From positions 184,264 through 248,263 of the forward strand of contig NZ_MCGQ01000006.1 of NCBI RefSeq assembly GCF_002242805.1: a DNA stretch of 64,000 bases. The letters run 5' to 3'. This document shows, piece after piece, positions 42,367 to 50,632 of the stretch. This DNA is from Streptomyces diastatochromogenes (GTDB lineage Bacteria > Actinomycetota > Actinomycetes > Streptomycetales > Streptomycetaceae). Below the pieces are notes generated by a model. That model did not search any database and was not told the DNA's origin. It saw only the letters and a list, made by a program, of their open reading frames with translations. Each line of letters opens with the position of its first letter. Within the stretch, counting starts at the first letter, position 1. Both the position numbers and the translations under genes were made by a program.

Positions 42367-42969
42367 ATGCCCGCACGACGCGTCAAGCCCAGCCGCTACA
42401 TCTCCGTCGACATCGAGGCCGACGGCCCGATCCCGGGGCCGTACTCCATGCTGAGCCTGGGCGCGGCCGTCGCCGGCACCCAGGACGCCGACGGGTTCCG
42501 CCCGGCCGACCCCGAGGAGTGGACCTTCTACCGCGAACTCCGGCCGATCTCCGATGAGTTCGTCCCGGAGGCGCTGGCGGTCAGCGGCCTGGACCGGGCG
42601 CGGCTGCAGACCGAGGGCGTGGAACCGGCAGTCGCCCTCACCGAGTTCTCCACCTGGGTCCGCGAGGTCAGCGTCGGCGCGCAGCCGGTGATGTGCGGCT
42701 ACCCGGCGTCGTACGACTGGACGTTTCTGTACTGGTACCTGATCCGCTTCACCGGCGAGAGCCCCTTCGGTCACTCGGGCTGCCTGGACATGAAGACGCT
42801 GTACGCCGCCAAGGCGGGCCTGCCGCTGCGGGCGGTGGCCAAGGGCACCATGCCGAGGCATCTGCTGTCCCGCCGCCGTCACACGCACCATGCCCTCGAC
42901 GACGCGGTCGAACAGGCCGAACTGCTGGCCAACCTCATGGCCTGGCCGGGGCCTGCCGGGTCGGGTTGA
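42367..42969 (+). CDS. DEDD-type 3'-5' exonuclease
   Basis: 200-aa exonuclease of the DEDD superfamily. Exo I is YISVDIEADGPIPG (Asp and Glu, residues about 13-17). Exo II lies in PVMCGYPASYDWTFLYWYL (Asp about 118), and Exo III is RRRHTHHALDDAVEQAELLA, with His and Asp of the DEDDh type. Related proteins are RNase T or DnaQ-like exonucleases. The gene follows the AraC gene after 43 bp and converges with the MOSC fusion gene. Whether it acts on DNA or RNA is not clear from the sequence. Confidence 0.87.
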   Translation: MPARRVKPSRYISVDIEADGPIPGPYSMLSLGAAVAGTQDADGFRPADPEEWTFYRELRPISDEFVPEALAVSGLDRARLQTEGVEPAVALTEFSTWVREVSVGAQPVMCGYPASYDWTFLYWYLIRFTGESPFGHSGCLDMKTLYAAKAGLPLRAVAKGTMPRHLLSRRRHTHHALDDAVEQAELLANLMAWPGPAGSG

Positions 42970-42987
42970 AGCCGTGGCAAAGGCCGA

Positions 42988-44748
42988 TCAGAGATCGAGG
43001 ACGACCTCGGAAGTCGGTTCGCTGCAGCAGACCAGGACGGTGCCGGGTTCGGGGAGTTCGAGGGGTGGGGTGGTGTAGGTGATGTCGCCTGCCACGAGGT
43101 GGGTGACGCAGGTGTGGCAGACGCCGGTGCGGCAGGACCAGCGGGTGGGGATGTCGCAGGCCTCGGCGAGGTCGAGGAGTGAGGCGTGGGCCGGTGACCA
43201 GGTGGTGGTGATGCCACTGCGGGCGAAGGTGATGAGCGGGCCGGTGCCCGGGGGGCCGGGTGGTTGGTGCGGTCGGACGGCGGCCGTGGGCGTGATGCCG
43301 GGGTTGATGGCCGGGAGGGCGCTGAACTGTTCCGTGTGGATCCGCTCGGGGCGCAGACCGTGGTCGCGCAGGAAGCCGCCGAGGTCGTCCATGAAGGCGA
43401 CCGGTCCGCAGAGGTAGGCGTCCGCGTCGGCGGGGATGCCCAGCGCCGCGAGCGACCGGGCGTTCGGGCGGCCCTGGGTGATGTGGTCCTCGTCCGGATG
43501 TGGGGCTTCGGCGGTGTAGTAGATGTGCTCGTGGGCGTCGGGGAGTTGCGCCAGGAGCGCGTGGCTCTCGTCCGCGAAGGCGTGGTGAGCGCGGTCGTGG
43601 GCGGTGTGGATCCACCAGACGGGGCGTGGGTCCATCGTGGCGGCGAGCTGGTGGAGCATGGAGAGCACGGGAGTGGCGCCGATCCCCGCGGAGACGAGGA
43701 CGACGGGGCGGGTGTTTTCGTCGAGTACGAACGTCCCGCGCGGGCTGGCGACGTCCAGGAGGTCGCCGGGCCGGAGCGTGTCGTGGATGTAGCGGCTGAC
43801 CTGCCCGTGGGGCTCGTGCTTGACGCTGATGCGGTACGTGCCGGCCGTGGGTGCGGAGGACAGGGAGTAACTGCGCACCGTGGGGGCGGCGTCGCCGACC
43901 GCGAGGCGGACGGAGAGGTACTGGCCCGGGCGGTTCTCGGGCAGGGGTGTGCCGTCGGTGATGTCGAGGTAGACCGAGGAGATGGTGGGGGTCTCGGGAA
44001 CGATGCGGGCGACGCGCATGGCCTTGAAGCCCGGCCATCCCGGCCCCTCTCCGGGCTGCCGGGTGCCGGCGCGTTCACTGGGCCATCCCGGTTCCTGCTT
44101 GGGCTGCTGGGCGGCGGCGAGTTCACGGAAGGACTGCTGCCATCCGGGGCTGAGAGCAGGGATGTTCAGTGCCCTGCGCAGCTGTGCCGGGTCACGGTCG
44201 GGCAGGTAGAGCAGCGCGTCGGTGTCGGCGACGCTGAGCTCTTCCGGGCCCTTGCGGGTGAGGGTGATCTCGTCGCCGGCCTGGACGTGTCCCTCGCTGA
44301 TCACACGCAGGTAGAAGCCGGGGCGGTGGTGGGCGACCAGCAGGGAGGCCATGGTGGGTTCGCCCAGGCGCATGCCGACGCGGTAGCAGGTGACGCGCGG
44401 CTGGGTGACTTCGAACTCGGCTTCGCCGATGCGGTACCGGTCGCCGATGCACACCTCGTCGTCGGGCAGGCCGTCGACCGTGAGGTTCTCCCCGAAGATC
44501 CCGAAGGTCAGGTCGTCGCGACCGAGCTGCTTCCGCCAGTACTCGTAGGACTGGAGCTGGTAGACGAGGACGGCGCGCATTTCGCCGCCGTGCCCGGCGA
44601 GATCCCCTTGGCCGTCTCCCTCGACGTTCAGCCGCCGGACCATACGAGAACCCTGGACGGGGGCCTTCCAGGCTCCGGTGTGGACGGTCCTTCCCTGCCA
44701 GGACACGTCCTGGGGCATCCCCACGTTGACGGACAGCAGCGTCGCCAT
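42988..44748 (-). CDS. MOSC domain fused to a ferredoxin-NAD(P) reductase and 2Fe-2S domain
   Basis: 586-aa fusion. Residues about 1-210 are a YiiM-like MOSC domain (GENLTVDGLPDDEVCIGDRYRIG and the conserved Cys in VTQPRVTCYRVG). About 255-485 is an FNR-type reductase with the FAD motif RSYSLSSAP, the NAD motif VSAGIGATPVLSML and the CGPVAFMDDLG tail. The last 85 residues are a plant-type ferredoxin domain with Cys pattern WSCRTGVCHTC and a later CC. So the protein carries molybdenum-cofactor-related and NADH-to-FeS electron-transfer parts in one chain. ATG at 44748 follows AGGAGG. It may feed electrons to a bound Mo enzyme or reduce hydroxylated compounds; the substrate is unknown. Confidence 0.88.
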   Translation of the reverse strand: MATLLSVNVGMPQDVSWQGRTVHTGAWKAPVQGSRMVRRLNVEGDGQGDLAGHGGEMRAVLVYQLQSYEYWRKQLGRDDLTFGIFGENLTVDGLPDDEVCIGDRYRIGEAEFEVTQPRVTCYRVGMRLGEPTMASLLVAHHRPGFYLRVISEGHVQAGDEITLTRKGPEELSVADTDALLYLPDRDPAQLRRALNIPALSPGWQQSFRELAAAQQPKQEPGWPSERAGTRQPGEGPGWPGFKAMRVARIVPETPTISSVYLDITDGTPLPENRPGQYLSVRLAVGDAAPTVRSYSLSSAPTAGTYRISVKHEPHGQVSRYIHDTLRPGDLLDVASPRGTFVLDENTRPVVLVSAGIGATPVLSMLHQLAATMDPRPVWWIHTAHDRAHHAFADESHALLAQLPDAHEHIYYTAEAPHPDEDHITQGRPNARSLAALGIPADADAYLCGPVAFMDDLGGFLRDHGLRPERIHTEQFSALPAINPGITPTAAVRPHQPPGPPGTGPLITFARSGITTTWSPAHASLLDLAEACDIPTRWSCRTGVCHTCVTHLVAGDITYTTPPLELPEPGTVLVCCSEPTSEVVLDL

Positions 44749-44981
44749 TGCGGACCTCCTGCGGGGTGGCCGGCCGGGGCAGTCCCTCATGGCGCCGTGA
44801 CGTGAGCGCTCGAACCGATCGTAGTTCCGTGTCAGTGCCGCCGCGATTCCGTGATCACCGCTTCCGGCTCGCCCTTGTCTGGCTCGCCGCCGGCTCGGCG
44901 CACTCCTCCTGAGCTGGCCGATGACAGCGCAAGGACGGAGCCTGGAGGCAGGGCGGCGTTCACTTAACCATCAAAAGCGTC

Positions 44982-45022
44982 TTGACAGGTTAGATCGAGG
45001 ATGCTCGACTGGAGATCTAACC
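44982..45022 (+). promoter_or_regulatory. Promoter-proximal inverted repeat upstream of the hydrolase
   Basis: The 302-bp gap between the MOSC fusion start and the hydrolase start has no gene. It holds a TTGACA -35-like box (44982-44987) and inverted repeats GGTTAGATC (44988-44996) and GATCTAACC (45014-45022) with a 17-nt spacer. This is the arrangement of a TetR/MarR-type operator placed on the promoter. No such regulator gene is in the immediate neighbourhood. Confidence 0.5.
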
Positions 45023-45050
45023 GGTGAATCGCAAAAGAAGGGTTAGTGCC

Positions 45051-45920
45051 ATGGTCTCCCCGGTCCACCACCGCACCGCCACCGTCAACGGCCTCGACGT
45101 CTTCTACCGAGAGGCCGGTGACCCCCAGGCGCCCGCTGTCGTACTGCTCCACGGCTTTCCCACCAGCTCGCACATGTTCCGCCACCTGATCCCGGCGCTC
45201 GCCGACCGGTACCACGTGATCGCCCCCGACCACATCGGGTTCGGCCAGTCCGCGATGCCCTCCCCGCAGGACTTCCCGTACTCCTTCGACGCCCTCACCG
45301 AGGTCACCTCCGGCCTGCTCGGGCAGCTGGGCGTGGACCGGTTCGCGATGTACGTGCAGGATTACGGCGCCCCCATCGGCTGGCGGCTCGCGCTCCAGGC
45401 CCCGGACCGGATCACGGCGATCATCACCCAGAACGGCAACGCCTACGAAGAGGGCTTCGTCAAGCCCTTCTGGGAGGGCGTCTTCGCCTATGCCAGGACC
45501 CCGGGCCCGGACACGGAGGCCCCCATGCGCGGTGCCCTGACTCCCGAGATCACCCGGTGGCAGTACGTGAACGGGGTCGCCGACCCGAGCCTGGTCAGCC
45601 CCGACAACTGGGTGCACGACCAGGCGCTGCTGGACCGGCCCGGCAACGACGAGATCCAGCTCAGGCTGTTCCGCGACTACCCGACCAACGTGGACCTCTA
45701 CCCGCAGGTCCACCAGTACTTCCGCGACTCCCAGGTCCCGCTGCTGGCGGTCTGGGGCGCGAACGACGAGATCTTCGGCCCCGCGGGTGCGGAGGCGTTC
45801 CGCCAGGACCTGCCCGATGCCGAGATCCACCTGCTCGAGTCCGGACACTTCGCCCTGGAGAGCCACCTCGGGGCCATCACCGAGCACATACGCGACTTCC
45901 TCGCCCGCGTCCTCGTCTGA
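45051..45920 (+). CDS. Alpha/beta hydrolase (epoxide hydrolase/dehalogenase-like)
   Basis: 289-aa alpha/beta hydrolase. HGFPTSSHMFRHLIPALADRYHVIAPDHIGFGQS contains the oxyanion HGFP motif. The nucleophile elbow AMYVQDYGAPIGWRLAL has Asp as nucleophile, as in haloalkane dehalogenases and epoxide hydrolases. The acid region is AVWGANDEIFGP and the catalytic His is in LLESGHFALE. ATG at 45051 follows GAAGGG; a GTG 27 bp upstream is also in frame. Next gene DUF427 starts 37 bp downstream, so the two are probably one operon. The substrate is unknown. Confidence 0.9.
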   Translation: MVSPVHHRTATVNGLDVFYREAGDPQAPAVVLLHGFPTSSHMFRHLIPALADRYHVIAPDHIGFGQSAMPSPQDFPYSFDALTEVTSGLLGQLGVDRFAMYVQDYGAPIGWRLALQAPDRITAIITQNGNAYEEGFVKPFWEGVFAYARTPGPDTEAPMRGALTPEITRWQYVNGVADPSLVSPDNWVHDQALLDRPGNDEIQLRLFRDYPTNVDLYPQVHQYFRDSQVPLLAVWGANDEIFGPAGAEAFRQDLPDAEIHLLESGHFALESHLGAITEHIRDFLARVLV

Positions 45921-45957
45921 CGCGCGGGGCGCACGCCGTAACCGGAAGGAATCCGTC

Positions 45958-46818
45958 ATGGGACTGTCCTGGCAGCAAGGCCCCCTCTCCGCCGGCGCGA
46001 TCGGACACTTCCTCACCCCCGAACCCCTCCCCGAGCGCCTCCTGTTCGCCGAGCGGCTGCGCCGTCGTATGCGCGTGCGGTTCGACGACACCTGGATCGC
46101 CGACAGCGAGAACGTCGTCCTGCTCCACGAGCCGGGCCGCTATCCCGTCGCCTACTTCCCCCGAGAGGACGTGAACGAGCAGACCCTGGTCACCAGCGGC
46201 AAGGTCACCCACCACAAGGACCTCGGCGACACCGCCTGGTACGCGGTGCACGCAGGAGGGCGCACCGCCGAACGCGCCGCCTGGGAGTTCACCGCACTGC
46301 CCAAGCACGCCGCCGAGCTCCAGGGCCGTATCGCCTTCGCCTGGCGGGCGATGGACGCCTTCTACGAGGAGGACGAACGCATCCTCGGTCATGCGGCGGA
46401 CCCGTACCACCGCATCGACATCCGCACCACCTCCCGCACCCTCGAAGTCCGCCTCGGTGACGCCGTGATCGCCCGCTCCGAGCACCCCGTCGTGCTCTTC
46501 GAGTCGGGATTCGCCCCGCGCTGGTACGTCCCCCGCGCCGACATCGACGAGACCCGGCTGCGCCCCGTCGACGACCGGACGTTCTGCCCCTACAAGGGCC
46601 TGTGCGACTACTACGACATCGGCGACGCGCGTCGCGCCGCCTGGACGTACCGCGACGCCTACCGGGAGGTCGACCGGATCAGCGACCTGGTGTCGTTCGA
46701 ACCGGACAAGGTCGAGGTGTATCTCGACGGCACGCGCCTGCACCTCGAACCCGGGCAGAACGTCATCGCGCACGGCGTCGACCGCGGCCTCGACGTCGAC
46801 GAGGTCAAGGCCGGCTGA
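45958..46818 (+). CDS. Tandem DUF427 protein
   Basis: 286-aa protein of two DUF427 domains. The first contains RRRMRVRFDDTWIADSENVVLLHEPGRYPVAYFPREDV and ends HHKDLGDTAWYAV. The second contains RTLEVRLGDAVIARSEHPVVLFESGFAPRWYVPRADI with FCPYKGLCDYYDIGDARRAAWTYRD. The motif TFCPYKGxCxYY marks the family. DUF427 domains are beta-rich and their biochemical role is unknown; actinobacteria usually keep them near hydrolases or transferases. The ATG follows GGAAGGA. Convergent with the channel gene, 4 bp between stops. Confidence 0.92.
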   Translation: MGLSWQQGPLSAGAIGHFLTPEPLPERLLFAERLRRRMRVRFDDTWIADSENVVLLHEPGRYPVAYFPREDVNEQTLVTSGKVTHHKDLGDTAWYAVHAGGRTAERAAWEFTALPKHAAELQGRIAFAWRAMDAFYEEDERILGHAADPYHRIDIRTTSRTLEVRLGDAVIARSEHPVVLFESGFAPRWYVPRADIDETRLRPVDDRTFCPYKGLCDYYDIGDARRAAWTYRDAYREVDRISDLVSFEPDKVEVYLDGTRLHLEPGQNVIAHGVDRGLDVDEVKAG

Positions 46819-46822
46819 CCGG

Positions 46823-47443
46823 TCACTCGGGCTGCCTGGACACGGTCGGCACCGGGACCTGGTTGAAGCCGTAGTAGAGGGCGATCAGGCCGTGCGCGGC
46901 GAGGGTGAGGGGGGCCGAGACGAAGGCCAGGCCCACCGTCACCGGGTAGGCCAGTGAGCCCAGGGCGAAGCGGGCCCGGGTCGCTCTGGCCGCCCGGACG
47001 TCGACGCGGGCGTCGAAGAGGTGGCCCGTGCGGGTGAGATGCCACCACAGGGCCTGGAAGGCGGCGGCCATCAGCACCATCACCAGGCTGTAGACCGCGG
47101 CCGCCACATGCGAGGCCTTGTCCTCGCGCAGGTACTCCGCGAGCATCGCCGTCGGCCACGGCACCGCGGCGACCACCATCAGCACCAGCAGGTTCAGGAA
47201 CATCAGCGTGCGGTCGACGCGGGCGACGTAGCTGAAGACCTGGTGGTGGTTGACCCACATGATGCCGATGACCAGGAAGCTCACCACGTAGGCGGCGTAG
47301 GAGGGCCATTGAGCGCCCAACGCCTGCCAGAGGCCGCCGTGTTCGCCGACCTCGGGGACCTTGATCTCCAGGATGAGCAGGGTGATGGCGATGGCGAACA
47401 CACCGTCGCTGAAGGCCTCGACACGGCTCGACTCGTTCAACAT
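46823..47443 (-). CDS. TMEM175/DUF1211-family potassium channel-like protein
   Basis: 206-aa membrane protein with the TMEM175 signature RVEAFSDGVFAIAITLLILEIKVP (the RxxxFSDG motif in helix 1 that lines the pore). It has six hydrophobic segments and an intervening DGxFAIAxTLL pattern as in prokaryotic TMEM175 channels. These form tetrameric K+ channels without the TVGYG filter. ATG at 47443 is the first Met before the signature. A strong terminator for the purine operon lies between this gene and the NCS2 permease gene. Confidence 0.92.
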   Translation of the reverse strand: MLNESSRVEAFSDGVFAIAITLLILEIKVPEVGEHGGLWQALGAQWPSYAAYVVSFLVIGIMWVNHHQVFSYVARVDRTLMFLNLLVLMVVAAVPWPTAMLAEYLREDKASHVAAAVYSLVMVLMAAAFQALWWHLTRTGHLFDARVDVRAARATRARFALGSLAYPVTVGLAFVSAPLTLAAHGLIALYYGFNQVPVPTVSRQPE

Positions 47444-47469
47444 GGCACACAGGGTGCACCATCCGCCGC

Positions 47470-47498
47470 AGGGGGTACGGCTGTTCGCCGTACCCCCT
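47470..47498 (-). terminator. Hairpin terminator of the purine operon
   Basis: Perfect 12-bp arms AGGGGGTACGGC (47470-47481) and GCCGTACCCCCT (47487-47498) with a 5-nt loop, 14 bp beyond the permease stop on the minus strand. It ends the uraD-to-permease transcript before the channel gene. Confidence 0.88.
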
Positions 47499-47511
47499 GG
47501 GCGAACAGCGC

Positions 47512-48906
47512 TCAGTGCGCGGGCGCCAGTTCCTCGCCCGACTCCATCGGGTGGGTGACGTCCTCGGCCTCGCGGCCCCGGCCCAGGTGGTTGAAGACCA
47601 GGTTGAGCAGGACCGCCGCCACACACCCCGTCGAGATGCCCGAGTCGAGGACGATCCGCGCCGTCTCGGGGAAGGCGTGGTAGAAGTCCGGCGCCGTGAT
47701 GGGGATCAGGCCCACCGCCAGGGACACCGCGACGATCAGGACGTTGTTGTCCTTCTCCAGGCCGGCCCGGACCAGGGTCTGGATGCCGCTGGCCGCCACC
47801 GAGCCGAACAGGACCACGCCCGCGCCGCCCAGCACCGGGCGGGGTACGACCGCGATCAGCGAGGCTGCCATGGGGCACAGGCCCATCAGGACCAGGAAGG
47901 CGCCGCCCGTGGCGACGACGAACCGGCTGCGGATCCTCGTCATCGCGACCAGCCCGATGTTCTGCGCGAAGGCGCTGCACATGAAGCCGTTGAAGAGGGG
48001 GCTGAGGGCCGAGCCGAGGGTGTCGGCGCGCAGGCCCGCCGCGATGGTCCGCTCGTCCGCGGGGCGTTCGACGATCTCGCCGAGCGCCAGCATGTCGGCC
48101 GTGGATTCGGTCATGGAGACCACCATCACCACGCACATCGACAGGATCGCGGCGACCTGGAACTGCGGTGCGCCGAAGTGGAACGGGCTCGGGAAGCCGA
48201 TCACGTCCGCGTCCGCCACCGGGCCGAAGTCGGTGACACCGAACGGGATCGCCACCAGCGTGCCCGCGACCAGGCCCAGCAGGACCGCGATCTGCTTCAC
48301 GAAGCCCCGGGTGAACCGGCGCAGGGCGAGGACGATCAGGAGGGTGATGCCGGCCAGGCCGAGGTTGGTGGTCGAACCGTAGTCGTGCGCGGCGGGGTTG
48401 GGGCCCTGGGCCCAGTTGAAGGCGACCGGGAGGAGGGAGACGCCGATCAGGGTGATGACCGTACCGGTGACGACGGGCGGGAAGAAGCGGACCGCCTTGC
48501 TGAAGAAGGGGGCTGCCACGAAGCCGAGGAGGCCCGCGACGATCACGGCGCCGTAGATGATCGGCAGTGCGTCGGACTTGTCGTGCGCGGAGGCGACGAT
48601 CGCCGTCATGGGGGCCACCCCGGCGAAGGTGACGCCGTTGACGAAGGGCAGCCGGGCGCCGATCTTCCAGATGCCGAGCGTCTGGAGGAAGGTGGCGAGG
48701 CCCGCGGTGAACAGGCAGGCGCCGGTGAGGAAGGTGAGTTCGGTGCCGGTCAGGCCTATGGCCGCGCCGACGATCAGGGGTGGGGCGACGACTCCTGCGT
48801 ACATGGCGGCCACGTGCTGCAGGCCGCTCGTCGCCATCTTGACTGCGGGGAGTTTCTCGTCGACTGGGTGGATCTCGTCGACAGGGTCAACGATCTGAGC
48901 GGTCAC
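47512..48906 (-). CDS. NCS2-family xanthine/uric acid permease
   Basis: 464-aa permease of the nucleobase-cation symporter 2 family with about 14 membrane segments. Conserved parts are LQHVAAMYAGVVAPPLIVG, FVNGVTFAGVAPMTAI, TESTADMLALGEIV (with the substrate-contacting Glu/acidic residue) and LFNGFMCSAFAQNIGLVAMTRI. It resembles PbuX/UacT-type xanthine or urate transporters rather than uracil ones. GTG at 48906 follows CCGGAGGAGC. It is the last gene of the purine operon, separated from the deaminase by 225 bp with a terminator and a palindrome, so it may also have its own promoter. Confidence 0.9.
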   Translation of the reverse strand: MTAQIVDPVDEIHPVDEKLPAVKMATSGLQHVAAMYAGVVAPPLIVGAAIGLTGTELTFLTGACLFTAGLATFLQTLGIWKIGARLPFVNGVTFAGVAPMTAIVASAHDKSDALPIIYGAVIVAGLLGFVAAPFFSKAVRFFPPVVTGTVITLIGVSLLPVAFNWAQGPNPAAHDYGSTTNLGLAGITLLIVLALRRFTRGFVKQIAVLLGLVAGTLVAIPFGVTDFGPVADADVIGFPSPFHFGAPQFQVAAILSMCVVMVVSMTESTADMLALGEIVERPADERTIAAGLRADTLGSALSPLFNGFMCSAFAQNIGLVAMTRIRSRFVVATGGAFLVLMGLCPMAASLIAVVPRPVLGGAGVVLFGSVAASGIQTLVRAGLEKDNNVLIVAVSLAVGLIPITAPDFYHAFPETARIVLDSGISTGCVAAVLLNLVFNHLGRGREAEDVTHPMESGEELAPAH

Positions 48907-48931
48907 AGCGGCTCCTCCGGTCGCGGTTAGA

Positions 48932-48949
48932 CACGTCAGCTCTGACGTG
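48932..48949. promoter_or_regulatory. 18-bp palindrome before the xanthine/urate permease
   Basis: CACGTCAGCTCTGACGTG is a perfect 8+2+8 palindrome 26 bp upstream of the permease start. It could be an operator for a MarR/PecS-like purine sensor. No other copy was found in the window. Confidence 0.5.
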
Positions 48950-49022
48950 GGTTTCAAGGAGGTAATGCGCGACGGTCGTGCGGGACCGGAGGCCCCTCGA
49001 GGGGCCTGGGGACGGTGACCGT

Positions 49023-49054
49023 TCCGGGGCGCGCGCATGAACGCGCGCCCCGGA
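49023..49054 (-). terminator. Hairpin terminator after the deaminase gene
   Basis: Perfect 13-bp arms TCCGGGGCGCGCG (49023-49035) and CGCGCGCCCCGGA (49042-49054) with a 6-nt loop, 78 bp beyond the deaminase stop on the minus strand. It would at least partly separate the deaminase transcript from the permease gene. Confidence 0.8.
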
Positions 49055-49131
49055 GACGGCCGCCATGGACCCCGCTCGGGTCCACGGCTGCCGACCGGGA
49101 GCCGTCCCTCCCGGCCGGTGTCCTGTGGGGC

Positions 49132-50511
49132 TCAGCCCTGGGCGGCGATGCGCGCCAGGCGCTGGGCCTCGTCCCGCGTGGAACGGGCGATGGCGTCCTC
49201 GTCGACGGTCAGCAGGCGGCCGTTCTCGACGATCTGACGTCCGTTGACGAAGGAGGCGGTGACCGGGGCCGCCGCGCCGAAGACCAGCGCGGTCACCGGG
49301 TCGGCGATGGAGGCGTGGGCGAGGGTGTCCAGCTTCCACAGCACCAGGTCGGCCAGCTTGCCGGCCTCCAGCGAGCCGGTCTCGGCCGCGCGGCCGAGCA
49401 CCTGGGCGCCGCCGTAGGTGCCGAGGCGCAGCGCCTGGCGGGCGTTCAGCGCGGCCTCGCGGTGTGCGCCGAGGCGGTTGATGAGAAGGGCGTTGCGCAG
49501 CTCGGTGTGCAGCTCACCCGACTCGTTGGACGCCGTGCCGTCGACACCGAGGCCGACCGGGACGCCCGCCTTCAGCATGTCGGGGACACGGGCGATGCCG
49601 GCCGCGAGGCGGGCGTTGGAGGACGGGCAGTGGGCGACGCCCGTCTTCGTGCGGCCGAAGGCGGCGATGTCGGAGTCGTTCATGTGGACGCAGTGCGCCA
49701 TCCACACGTCCTCGCCGAGCCAGCCGGTGGACTCGAAGTAGTCGGTCGGGCCCATGCCGAACAGCTCGTGGCAGAACTTCTCCTCCTCCACGGTCTCCGA
49801 GCCGTGGGTGTGCAGCCGTACGCCGAGGCGGCGGGCCAGCTCGGCGCCCTGCCTGAGCAGTTCGGTGGAGACGGAGAAGGGGGAGCAGGGGGCCACGGCG
49901 ACCTGGGTCATCGCGTCGAAGGAGGCGTCGTGGTGCTCCTTGACGGTGGCCTCGGTGGCGGTGAGGGCGCCTTCGAGGGTCTCGACGGCGAAGTCCGGCG
50001 GCAGGCCGCCGTCCTTCTCGCTGCGGTCCATGGAGCCGCGGGCCAGGGTGAAGCGGACGCCCATCTCGCGGGCGGCGCGGATGATCGCGCCGGACAGGTC
50101 GCCGGAGCCCTGCGGGTAGACGTAGTGGTGGTCCATGGCGGTGGTGACGCCGCCGCGGGCCATCATGGCGAGCGAGCCCTGGGCCGCCGCGTACACCATC
50201 GGCTCGTCGATGCGCGCCCAGGTCGGGTACAGCGCGACCAGCCAGTTGAAGAGGTTGTGGTCGGTGGCCAGGCCCCGGGTGATCCACTGGTAGTAGTGGT
50301 GGTGGGTGTTGACCAGGCCGGGCGTCACCAGGTGGCCGGTGGCGTCGATACGGCGTACGACGTTCTCCAGGCCCTCGGGTGCCTTGCCCGCGCCGACCGC
50401 CTCGATGCGGTTGCCGGCGATGACCACGTACCCGGAGGCGTACTCGGTGTCGTCGGCGTCGACAGTCGCGATCGAACAGTTCTCGATGACGATGCGCTGG
50501 GCTGCTGCCAT
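49132..50511 (-). CDS. 8-oxoguanine deaminase (amidohydrolase)
   Basis: 459-aa ATZ/TRZ-type amidohydrolase. The metal-binding HxH is in VTPGLVNTHHHYYQWITRGL (about residues 70-72). MDHHYVYPQGSGD, TRLHTHGSETVEEE (RLHTHGSE) and VDGTASNESGELHTELRNALL complete the site, with Asp in GLGVDGTASN. This arrangement is that of 8-oxoguanine or guanine-type deaminases that make urate or xanthine. ATG at 50511 follows AAAGGACGAATC. It lies between uricase and the NCS2 permease on the same strand and feeds urate into the downstream degradation. Confidence 0.9.
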   Translation of the reverse strand: MAAAQRIVIENCSIATVDADDTEYASGYVVIAGNRIEAVGAGKAPEGLENVVRRIDATGHLVTPGLVNTHHHYYQWITRGLATDHNLFNWLVALYPTWARIDEPMVYAAAQGSLAMMARGGVTTAMDHHYVYPQGSGDLSGAIIRAAREMGVRFTLARGSMDRSEKDGGLPPDFAVETLEGALTATEATVKEHHDASFDAMTQVAVAPCSPFSVSTELLRQGAELARRLGVRLHTHGSETVEEEKFCHELFGMGPTDYFESTGWLGEDVWMAHCVHMNDSDIAAFGRTKTGVAHCPSSNARLAAGIARVPDMLKAGVPVGLGVDGTASNESGELHTELRNALLINRLGAHREAALNARQALRLGTYGGAQVLGRAAETGSLEAGKLADLVLWKLDTLAHASIADPVTALVFGAAAPVTASFVNGRQIVENGRLLTVDEDAIARSTRDEAQRLARIAAQG

Positions 50512-50632
50512 GATTCGTCCTTTTCGCTCAGTGGACTCAAAGGGAGTGGGCACGGCAGGACCCTAGGGAGTTTGAGTGCCGCGGCCGGGGAGGCAGGGCC
50601 CGCCGGCCGCGGGTGCCGCAAAGGGAGGCGGA

